Positions 12,505-20,640 of a stretch of 64,000 bases of DNA are shown one piece after another. Numbering within the stretch: position 1 is the stretch's first letter; each line of letters opens with the position of its first letter. A model generated the notes under the pieces. It saw nothing but the letters and a program-made list of their open reading frames with translations. It had not been told where the DNA came from and searched no databases. A program made the position numbers and the translations under genes. Source of the stretch: Ascarosepion bandense (taxonomy: Eukaryota > Mollusca > Cephalopoda > Sepiida > Sepiidae); contig JBBBDQ010000420.1 of the NCBI GenBank assembly GCA_037127315.1, positions 3,534,001 to 3,598,000 of the forward strand. Reading direction: 5' to 3'.

Positions 12505-13495
12505 CAGTAAATTAGTGAAACCCAGTCGCCAGTCTAGTACTGCGCTTAAATTATTGTGATATCGTCGTCGCTAGGTTAGCACTGCGCTTAAATTGGTGAA
12601 ACCTCAAGGTCGCCAATATGGTAGTGCACTTAAATTGGTGAGATATCGTTGTCGCCAGTCTAGTAGTGTGCTTAAATTGGTGAGACCTTTTTGTCAGTCT
12701 AGTAGGGCACTTAAATTGGTATGGTCTTATCGTCGCCAGTCTAGTGGTGCGCTTAAATTCCTGAGATCCCTCGTTGCCAGTTTAGTAGTACGCTTAAATT
12801 GGTGGGACCTTATCGTCACCAGTCTAGTCAGTCATTTAAGTGCCATACGTGAAACACGCTTGGGAGATCATGTCTCGAAAGAGACATGACTGACTGGGCA
12901 AAAGATTATCACGCAGTAGGTTGCCATTGCTTTCTACAGTAGACTGGTTGCCGACAAGGCTATAGAACCCAATCTGTCCTGTTATTTAACGCATAACTGG
13001 AGGGAAGAGATTGATTAATATCTTTTCCAAGGCTATTTGCGCGTAAGTGAATGCAATGAATTCAACTGGAATTCGAACTCGGCTCCCCGGTTTCTCATTC
13101 CTAGCCGATATCCACTGCACCACAACGCACATCCCGTCTCGTACTACGCTTTAATTGGGCAACATATTCGTCGCTAGTGTAACACTCCGCTTAAACTAGT
13201 GAAAACTAATCGTTGCAAATTTTGCATTGTGCTTAAATTGGTGAGATACATTATCACCAGTCAAGTTGTGCGCTTGAATTAGTGAGACCATATCGTTGGA
13301 AGTCTAATGGTGCGCTTAAATTAGTGAGACCATATTGATGGAAGTCTAATGGTGCGCCTGAATTAGTGAGACCTTATCGTTGGAAGTCTAATGGTGCGCC
13401 TGAATTAATGAGACCTTATCTTTGACAGTCTAGCAATGCACTTAAATTGGTGAGATCTCGTCGTCACCAGTCTCGTACTACTCTTAAGCAACATA
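12505..13495. repeat. 42-bp minisatellite (about 16 units) derived from LINE-A coding DNA
   Basis: Successive units share 'cttaaattggtgaga', 'tcgtcgccagtctagt' and 'agtgcg', with a period of about 42 bp (some 39-41). The array is split into about 8 units on each side of a SINE-A at 12829-13133. Because 42 is a multiple of three, the plus strand shows a 14-residue repeat (motif QSS.ALKLVR). The unit aligns with single-copy LINE-A sequence at 15.64-15.70 and 27.76-27.81 kb ('gtcgccagtctggttgcacg'). Confidence 0.8.
12829..13133 (-). mobile_element. SINE-A, full length, in the 42-bp array
   Basis: On the minus strand it has A-box-like 'tggtgcagtggatatcgg', B-box-like 'gagttcgaattccag', the conserved body and the tail hairpin 'catgtctctttcgagacatg'. 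Candidate target duplications are GTCTAGT on the left and GTCTCGT on the right (one mismatch). Confidence 0.85.
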
Positions 13496-13815
13496 TCAAA
13501 AATCTCATTTAAGCAAGTACCATGAAAGTATTTATATATAAGATAAAAAGAAGTAACCCTACATTAGTAGGAAAACTACTGAAGTCGAGAAGTCTATAGG
13601 GGCTGATAACACTGGGAATTCTTATTTGCCTTTCATCAAGGATCTCTAGACATAGAGCAGGAGCACCGGACCATATGTATGTTATGTGAAAAATAGGTAT
13701 ATGGTTTTCACCTGTAGAATTGTCTTTGCGCAGACCAATGAACACACTAGATTCAATCACTCCTGCGTAACATTACATGCTATTCAAAGTAGGAATTTAT
13801 CCATTATTGTCAGTA

Positions 13816-13862
<47 letters not shown>
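13816..13862. repeat. (TG)n microsatellite
   Basis: Near-perfect TG dinucleotide run. The Cys/Val frames across it are artefacts. Confidence 0.95.
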
Positions 13863-13865
<3 letters not shown>

Positions 13866-14209
13866 CGTGCGTGTATGTGTTTGCGCGTGCGCATCCCCGA
13901 GTTCGCGTTAGAACGTGGACCTTAAATTCTTGTGTAAAATATTATGCGTTACACGGACTCTTTTCCACGCGTGCCCATTACGTTTTTACATGCAGAGACA
14001 GATACCGACATCCAGTGAAGTGCATATCTGTACTGAGTGACCAGAATGTCAACTGTCAAGAAAACTCGTCAACATAACTGACTTCTGTGATGTCAGACTG
14101 AGCGCAAAGTTGGGTTGTGACAAATGCTACACAAATGCTTTTCTGAAGAAAGTACACCGACATATGTAAACAAACCTTTCTCTCTGCCTTTACTAATATC
14201 TAAATCTAA

Positions 14210-14739
14210 TCTAAACTTATTTATAAATGGAACTTTGTCTGTGTGTGTGTGTGTGTCTGTGTATCCGTTACCTATAGACTCCGAAACGGCTGAACCGATT
14301 TTCTTGAAAATTTACACAATTGTACTATAAGCGTCTGCGAGTGTTCTTAGCTAGGTTTTGTGTCGAGGTAAATATCGATAATCGATAATCGAAAAAATCG
14401 GGTTATAGAAGGATTGGTCTGATTTTAATCAAATTTGATACACTCATAGACAAAGACATAAGAAACGATATTCAGAAGTTTCAAGGTTCCAGTTCTTACA
14501 ATAGTGCAGAAAATCGATAATATATATATATATATAAATAAGGCAAGATGTTTGTGTGTGTGTGCGTGTGTGTGTCTGTCTGTTTATCTGTCTGTCTGTC
14601 CTTTATGCAAATCCACAATTTTTATCCGATTCTCACCAAACTTCACACAAATATTCTTTAGGCTGAGTCTGAGCTCCAGGACTATGGATTAGTTTTAAAG
14701 CTTTCATTACACCCGAGCAACGCCGAGCTATACTGCTAG
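14210..14739 (+). mobile_element. HEL copy 2 (short form)
   Basis: It starts TCTAAAC after an A and ends CTAG before a T. The terminal hairpin is present with one substitution (cccgagcaacgccgag). Both (TG)n tracts and the central AATCGATAATCGAAAA region are present. It shares its full length with copies at 9.6 and 34.2 kb. Confidence 0.7.
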
Positions 14740-15272
14740 TGAGTAAATAATTATTCTTTTATTAAAGAACGCAGACTAAATTATTGTATCACCAACTGTA
14801 AAAAGACAGAATACATGGTTGTTACCAAAAGGAACAGCTTAACATACAAATTAAAAATTTAAGATTCTTCTTTTATGTGCCGTGTTTTTTCAAGATGTAG
14901 GCGATTATAGCCTTCCACATCTCCCTATCCCTTATAGCTCTTAGCAATCCTTTTCATGTTATCCCACTCAACCCCGTCCATCTGCTCAAGTCTATCAAGA
15001 AGGCCACGCTTTGCTTTCCTTTGTCCCTCCATCCCTATATCCGTCTCGTGAGCATCAGATTCTCCAAGCCCCCGTTCATCACTACATATCCCAGAAACTT
15101 CAGCTGTCTTTTAATGATACTAAATATCAGTTTCATTTTCGCGTCCGTCCTCTCCAAAACCTCATTGCTGTCCACATGTTTTGGCCATGGTATTTTCAGC
15201 ATCCATCTTTAGAACCACAATTCGGTTATTTCAAGTCTTTCCTTCATTTTTTTACGAGATTGTCCAGCATTT

Positions 15273-15960
15273 TTTTTTTTTTAATCATTTCACCCCGAGC
15301 AAGGCAGAAACGCCACTGATGTGCAGGGGGTTACATAAATGTAGAAAGATTAATTAGAAAAGAGTGAGGAGTACAAGCTAGTTAGAAAGGAACAATAGAA
15401 AGCTGAGAAAGCAGGTGCAATGACAGATACATGGGCGGAGAGAAAGTGAAGATTATACAGGGGAGGGGAGAGAGCTAGAGTCCAGTGGTTAGTAGGTGAG
15501 TATTTACTTTGCATTTAAATTTCTGGAGGTTGTAGCCGTCAGGAAAGCAAGAATACGGGAGTGAGTTCCACAGGCGGGAAGTGCGAGAGAGGAAGCTGCA
15601 GGAGTAGAATTGTCGTCTGCATTTGGCTAACCTGACTGTGAATGGGTGGGGCCCAGTTGCCAGTCTGGTTGCACGGGTAAACACCTGTTGAGGAGGCATC
15701 AGTGACTTAAGCTCATCCGAGCAGAAGCCATGAAAGTATTTATAGAAGAGACAGAGGGAGGCCACATTTCGACGATGGGAAAGTGGCTGCAGTCGAGTCG
15801 CCAGATCAGTACCTATCACATTACAGACTCTCCTTCGGAGCTTGTTGCCATATTGAAAAACAGACATCACATAACCATCCAGTACTCTGTTCTTTGTTTC
15901 CAGCAAAATTTTTCTGTCTCTCACTACTCTACTCAACTTCTGAAATTCATTTTTGGCCAT
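15273..15960 (-). pseudogene. LINE-A 3' end inserted in LINE-B; fused frame 15475-15960
   Basis: From the T-run and 'aatcatttcaccccgagcaa' at about 15273-15303 the sequence is the reversed LINE-A terminus and 3' UTR, then the RT C-terminus. The 161-codon minus-strand frame reads LINE-B at its start (to '..VFQYG') and LINE-A thereafter: 'RRRVCNVIGTDLATRLQPLS', 'HRRNVASLCLFYKYFHGFC', 'RATRLATGPHPFTVRL', 'RTSRLWNSLPYSCFPDGYN', 'KVNTHLLT'. The fusion is accidental, but the LINE-A part is one of the best-preserved C-termini in the window, suggesting relatively recent insertion. Confidence 0.8.
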
Positions 15961-15966
15961 GCAAAG

Positions 15967-16365
15967 TCACCTTCGGATATAAGGGTAGCACTTTCTGACA
16001 CTTCCTAGGTGTTTGTATTTCTGTACCTGTTTAATCTTAGTATTCCCAACCTGTTGTTGGCATTTTGAACTCCTCTTTTTACTGATGATCATGCATTCAG
16101 TTTTCTTGTAGTTTATATTTAGTCCTTTCTTTCCGCTTTCTTCAACTACCTTCTGTAGAATGTCTTGTAGCTTCATTTTCGTGTTTTCTATCATCACTGT
16201 GTCATCTGCGTTTCTTTTATTGTTCAGATTTTGGCCTCCAATAACGAATCCTAGCATAACTTCTAGGCCTCCCAAAATTGTCTGGCTATATATGTTGAAT
16301 AGATTTAGTGAAAAGACACATCCTTGTTTTACACTTCCTTCAATCTTTGTATATCTGCGGAACAT
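15967..16365 (-). pseudogene. LINE-B reverse transcriptase palm fragment
   Basis: The 132-codon frame contains 'VKQGCVFSLNLFNIYSQTIL' (RT motif 4 region), 'NADDTVMIENTKMKLQDIL' (motif 5: the YADD box reads NADD, so the tyrosine is lost but both aspartates remain), and 'KKTECMIISKK..' with 'KIKQVQKYKHLGS' (motifs 6-7, thumb entry). This order is that of RTE-like endonuclease-reverse transcriptase LINEs. Only about a third of the RT domain is open, and no endonuclease is present. An active element is excluded. Confidence 0.8.
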
Positions 16366-16860
16366 TTTCTGTCTGTATACAGGCGGTTTGTTGCCAATAG
16401 ATGTTCTTGATTACTCTGATGTATTTACCGAATATGTCTAGGTAGCCGAGCATCTCTATCGAGATTTTGTGTCGTACTTTGTCGAATGCCTTTGCCTAGT
16501 CTATGAAACACAAGCACACGTTGGTTTGCATTTTTATTTCCCTTTCTGGTAATATTCTAAGCATAAATACTGCGTTCCTTTTTATCGAAAACACTGTTCT
16601 TGTCCTAATTTCGGCCTGATTCTGGTACGTGCTCTATTCATCAGGATTCGTATGATGATTTTTCTTACGTGACTCATTAATCTGATTTTTCGGTGGAGTT
16701 CACATTTCTTTGCCATGCTTGAACACAGTATTTAGGCAATGAATAGTGCGTTCAAGAATGAAATAGTCACCAGATGGTTTAGACCTCAATGTTCACTTTT
16801 GTATTTCATATTTACATATGATCTATCGCTGATATTCAGCACTGTTGCTATAAATATATC

Positions 16861-16965
16861 CTACCTTAAAATCATATGTATATATTCGGATTTCTTGTAG
16901 TTCATACATAGTCCTTTCTTTACGCTTTCTTCAACTACCTTCTTGAGAAGGTCTTGTAGCTTTCT
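16861..16965 (-). pseudogene. LINE-B RT fragment (second)
   Basis: The minus strand reads 'KLQDLLKKVVEESVKKGLCM' and 'NYKKSEY', the same RT segment as at 16150-16080, so this is a separate truncated piece. It is followed by a (CT)-rich tract and (CA)n. Confidence 0.6.
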
Positions 16966-17082
16966 TTTTTCTGTCTTTCTTTCCTTTTCTTTCTCCTGTT
17001 TCTTTTTTCTCCCGTTTCTTTCTTTCTTTCTTTCACTTCTTTCTCCTGATTCTTTCTCCTGATTTTTCTTTCTTTCTTTAAC

Positions 17083-17085
<3 letters not shown>

Positions 17086-17112
<27 letters not shown>
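17086..17112. repeat. (CA)n microsatellite
   Basis: Direct reading shows a CA run adjoining a C/T-rich tract (16965-17085). Confidence 0.9.
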
Positions 17113-17115
<3 letters not shown>

Positions 17116-17332
17116 GTGTACGCATCGCTCATTCCGTAATGAATTAGAGCACTCTTGATATTGGGCGTGTATAATGATAATGTATACGTTAAAATGTCTG
17201 CTTTCTTCTACCGAACGCCCATAGCCCAGAGGTAGAATCGCCGACTGACGTCAATTCGGTCGGGTTTCAGTCCTGGGTTAAAAAGCAATCGGAGTCTAAC
17301 CGTACTGATGAGAAACAGATCTGTCTACGGAT

Positions 17333-17372
<40 letters not shown>
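17113..17372 (+). repeat. SINE-B with its 5' spacer and (TA)n tail
   Basis: 17113-17204 carries the spacer motif shared with 4.2 and 33.9 kb ('acgcatcgctcatt', 'gagcactct', 'attgggcgtgt'). The head 'cgcccatagcccagaggtag' and B-box-like 'cgggtttcagtcctggg' follow, then the tail to 'ggatgactata'. A (TA)n run fills 17335-17368. This is the cleanest head copy. Confidence 0.75.
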
Positions 17373-17380
<8 letters not shown>

Positions 17381-17701
17381 GTATACATATTTTAAGCTTA
17401 TCTATATATATAAATTAGTAAGCTAAACTGCGTGTCACACAGGGAAAAAATATATGAAGTCTAGGAAAAGAAGGGGTAAGGAAGAAAGAGATGATAGATA
17501 CTTGCAAGTTTTAGAATATCTGTGTTTATGTATGTACTTGCTTAAGTAGACACACACTCACACACACACACACACATATATATATGCGTGTATGTATGTA
17601 TGTTTATAGAAAAATAAAAAGGCAATCGAATTAAAACAAAAGAAAAAGTTCACCAGCGAAAGTGGCCTAAAACAAAAGAATCACTCAATGAAGGGTAGTT
17701 T

Positions 17702-17866
17702 TTACACCTTCCCGGGCGGAGGCAGATCACATTTCACAAGTCTCCGAGCTCGGACTTTCAGGTAATCCTCGACCACGTGGTCCCAAGAGCCAGAGTCCCA
17801 ACCCCGACGGATGGCCCGTAATTGACATGAGCCGCAAGTCATGTCGGCAAAGACTGCCAAATTTCA
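17702..17866 (-). CDS. Short GC-rich coding-like frame, possible terminal exon; unknown product
   Basis: On the minus strand an ATG (complement at 17840-17842) opens a 46-codon frame ending in TAA (complement 17702-17704). The peptide starts MTCGSCQLRAIRRG, has 'SWDHVVEDYLKVRARRLVKC' and ends DLPPPGKV. It is charged, mixed in composition and uses G/C-rich codons, unlike neighbouring low-complexity frames. The frame extends upstream to 17863, and an AG dinucleotide after a pyrimidine-containing stretch (acceptor at about 17854) could make it a 3' exon. Composition in 17700-17990 is clearly above background in G+C. I do not recognise the family. It may be chance, an exon or a decayed gene fragment. 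Confidence 0.3.
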
Positions 17867-18399
17867 TTATGTTGACAGCGGCAAGAGTCGCAAAAGGGAA
17901 CGGGAAAGGGAAGATAATAGAGCCGCCAGATGGAGTGACAGGATGACAAGCAAAGATGACAGTGGTGGGGAGAAGGGAGAGAAAGAGTGAGTGTGAGAGA
18001 AGGAGGAAACCAACAGAAAGAATAAAAGAACAACACCGGAAGGATGGAAAACAAAAATCTAAAGACAATGAACAAATAGAAAAAAAGAAAGAAAACAAAC
18101 TGGAGTAAATAAATAAGACTTTTTAAATTGATAGTAGAGGAAAAGATAAGACCTAAGGTGGAGTAAAGAACAAAGACACGAGGGAAAAGAGGACTTTTTT
18201 AATGATGAAAAATGACGTTCAAAACAATAAAATCAGAATTAAGGAATTAAAGAAAAAATTAAGAAGAGAAAAAACTAAAAAGAAAAGAAGAACTAAAATG
18301 AGAATGAAAGAGATAAACAAAAAGAAGATGAATAAAAACGAAGAGAATAAATAATATATATATAAGAAAAGAAGTAAACTAGTTAAAGAAAAAAAAACG

Positions 18400-18540
18400 A
18401 AAGTAAGAAACAAAGAAACAAAGAAACAAAGAAAGAATCGGATATAAGAAATGGTTGAAAAAAGAAAGCAACGAATGAAAAAAACATAGACACGAGTAAA
18501 AGAAAGAAAAAAACGAATTAAACAAAGAAAGAATCAGGAA

Positions 18541-18576
<36 letters not shown>

Positions 18577-18791
18577 AGAAAGAAAGAAACCCCCAAAAAG
18601 AAAGAAAGAATCGGATAAAAAAAGAAAGAAACTTATGAAGAAAACGAATAAAAGAAAGCAAACGAAAAGAAAGAAAGAAAGAATCGGATGAAAGAAATGG
18701 TTGAAAAAGAGAAAGCAACGAATGAAAAAAGTAACATAGACACGAGTAAAAGAAAGAAAAAAGGAATTAAAGAAAGAAAGACTCAGGAAAT

Positions 18792-18822
<31 letters not shown>

Positions 18823-19240
18823 ATCGGATGAAAAAATAAAAAACTTATGAAGAAAACGAAAGAAAGAAAGTAAACGAAAGGAAAGAAAGAAAGATAGAAA
18901 GAAAGAAAGAAAGAAAGAAAGAAAGTAACGGATGAAAGAAAGAAAAAAGAAACGGATGCAAGAAACTGATGAAAGAAATGAAAGAAAAAAATAGAGAAAC
19001 GGATGAACGAAAGAAAGAAGAAACGGATGAAGAAAGAACAAACTGATGAAGAGAACGAAAGAAAGAAAAAACGGATGAATGAAATAAGAAAAGAAACAGA
19101 TGAAAGAAAGAAAGAAAAAAGAAAGAAAGAAAGAAAGAATTGAATGAAAGAAATGGACGAAAGAGAGAAAGCAAATAATGAAAAAAAAGAAAGAAAGAAA
19201 GAAAGAAACAGATGAAAGAAAGAAAGAAAGAAAGAAAAGC
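18400..19240. repeat. (GAAA)-rich purine tract with higher-order repeat
   Basis: About 840 bp are almost pure purine on the plus strand, built of GAAA units. A longer module (aatcggat...gaaatggttgaaaaa...gcaacgaatg...agacacgag) occurs at about 18432-18541 and 18682-18790, with a third partial at 19135-19175, giving a spacing near 250 bp for the first two. The Phe/Leu/Ser-rich minus-strand frames (up to 220 codons) are translations of this repeat. Confidence 0.9.
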
Positions 19241-19490
19241 CTGAAAATACCAAATGTAAAAGATACAATTATAAAGTCCGGGCAGAATAAACCACGTACA
19301 TCTTTTTACAAATCAACAACGGCAGACATTACGGTCGTTACAAAAAAATTTGTGACTATAGACGTATGAATATGAAAGCGTGTAGACGATTTTACAAAAG
19401 AAAAGAAAAAGAAGCTTTCGTGACGATAGTACTCCCTAATAATGATTTCTGTCTGAATTTCGAGAATGTAGAGTTAGCATGATTTATAGG

Positions 19491-19547
19491 ACTTGCGGCT
19501 ACACCACATTGAATCACCTGTTTCCATACGATGACTGAAGTTAAGCA
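19491..19547 (+). pseudogene. 5S rRNA-like fragment (5' half)
   Basis: 'ttgcggctacaccac' followed by 'attgaatcacc' and 'gatgactgaagttaagca' matches the order of the first ~55 nt of metazoan 5S rRNA (GGCCAYACCACGTTGAA...GATCACCGAAGTTAAGCA) with several changes and gaps. The second half is missing. It is a retroposed or degenerate copy. Confidence 0.6.
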
Positions 19548-20054
19548 AATACAAATGATTCACTTTCTCTTTTGGACGTGCGCTTTCTTCTTCCCTTCAC
19601 CCTCTCTCTTGGACATGCGCTCTCTTCTCTTTACCCTCTCTCTTGGACATGTGCTCTGGTCACCTGTCAGTCGTCTAATTTATTCGTAATTGAAAAGAGT
19701 CGAAATGTATCCTCCCATGGTGTCTTTTGAAGTTTCACTCATCTCGGATTTGGGGGGCTGGTAACCTTTCTTGATAATTCTTGTTTTTGTGTATTGTTAC
19801 CAGTTTAATTTTTAACATGTATTTATTTATTTATCTGTACTTCACCTTTGTCTTCCTGCATATAGCGGCAGTTACATTTTTTTTTAAATTGTTTTTTATT
19901 CCTTCCAGTTAAAAAATGAGTCAGCACTTTTTGCAGTGTTAAAAGTTTGTTTATTTTGTCTTTTGTTTTGTCTTTTCTTTAAACGTGTAAGGGAAGGTAC
20001 TGTAAAACTCTTATTTTGATTTTGAAGGCTTCTCCCGACTTATACTAAGTTAAA

Positions 20055-20195
20055 AAGTAGTATTTCTTTTTCTTTTTAATTGGAGTAGATAAATCCTTCT
20101 ATTGCCTCGTTTACACTCCAACCTCGTCTTTTGAATAGGAGTATAGGTGCATACCTTGTTTCTTTTTTAGAAAGGTGTTCCTGGGTTCTTTCTCC
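20055..20195 (+). mobile_element. Diverged LINE-A-associated tail unit
   Basis: It shows 'attggagtagataaatcc', 'cgtttacactccaacc', 'cttgtttcttttttag', an order matching the 156-bp tail unit at 6.6 and 61.6 kb. It is more diverged than other copies. Confidence 0.4.
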
Positions 20196-20640
20196 TCCGG
20201 TCTTAGTGGTCGTGCTGTCGCAAGCTTCTTGCAATATTTGTGGATGGTGGCAACGTCTCTTCGAGGGTACTGGGTTGGCAGTTTTCTAGTTGCTGCTTCC
20301 GACTGGTAATTAGGAGCCTGAACTCTTGCGTAGCGTCTTGAGAGGCTGCTTTGATCAACAGTTTAATAATATTGGTATATCTTGTTGTGCCATCTCGCGC
20401 ATGGCTGGGTGTCCCTGCATGAACCTCCGGTGGGCAAACCTGAGACCTCATTAAGCAGCACTCTGCCCCAGTTTCCATCCTACACATGCTGCATACAGCG
20501 ACCGACTGATTCTACGGTAGACCTCTCTCTTAATAAACTCACTAACCATGAATACGCACTATCAAAATAGCAAAACTAAACCAGCTAATCAAGAAACACC
20601 CAAGCCTGTTAACATCTTCGCAAACTTACTAGGTATACGT
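20196..20640. other. Mixed-composition segment upstream of LINE-A
   Basis: It contains a 94-codon minus-strand frame (20203-20487) of non-repetitive composition and a 62-codon plus frame (20382-20570). Neither has a domain I recognise. It may be the 5' part of LINE-A (5' UTR/ORF1). Confidence 0.25.

Larger units (their letters stand above)
12250..13690 (-). mobile_element. LINE-A copy with internal minisatellite and nested SINE-A
   Basis: The plus strand opens with the reversed LINE-A terminus ('caccccccagcaaagccgta', about 12265) and 3' UTR. It passes through a long 42-bp tandem array and continues at 13500-13690 with LINE-A RT sequence: minus-strand 'TYIWSGAPALCLEILDERQ', the cognate of the conserved WSGAPA..LD.IQ block. 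The tandem array lies exactly where the coding segment for the 'TRATRLATRSHPF' motif is expected. A SINE-A sits inside the array. Confidence 0.65.
14860..16880 (-). mobile_element. LINE-B copy, split by LINE-A
   Basis: The minus strand encodes a decayed endonuclease-RT type LINE. The better-preserved part is the RT palm at 16365-15967 (see separate entry), followed by 'AKNEFQKLSRVVRDRKI..ETKNRVLDGYV', a C-terminal motif of the same family, up to about 15850. It then resumes at 15270-14860 in the more C-terminal/3' part. The interruption (15273-15850) is a LINE-A 3' end. Upstream, 16475-16880 continues toward the N-terminal side of the palm with stops. It is inactive. Confidence 0.65.

Noticed and set aside
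12593..12889. 98-codon plus-strand frame with a 14-residue repeat
   Set aside because: It is the 42-bp minisatellite plus the end of a SINE-A read antisense.
17205..17290. SINE-B head as a functional tRNA gene
   Set aside because: A- and B-box-like motifs are present, but acceptor and D stems do not pair convincingly and the unit recurs as a dispersed repeat with a shared tail.
18219..19268. Several Phe/Leu/Ser-rich minus-strand frames up to 220 codons that look like membrane proteins
   Set aside because: They are translations of the (GAAA)-rich purine tract; the hydrophobic composition is a consequence of TTT/CTT codons.
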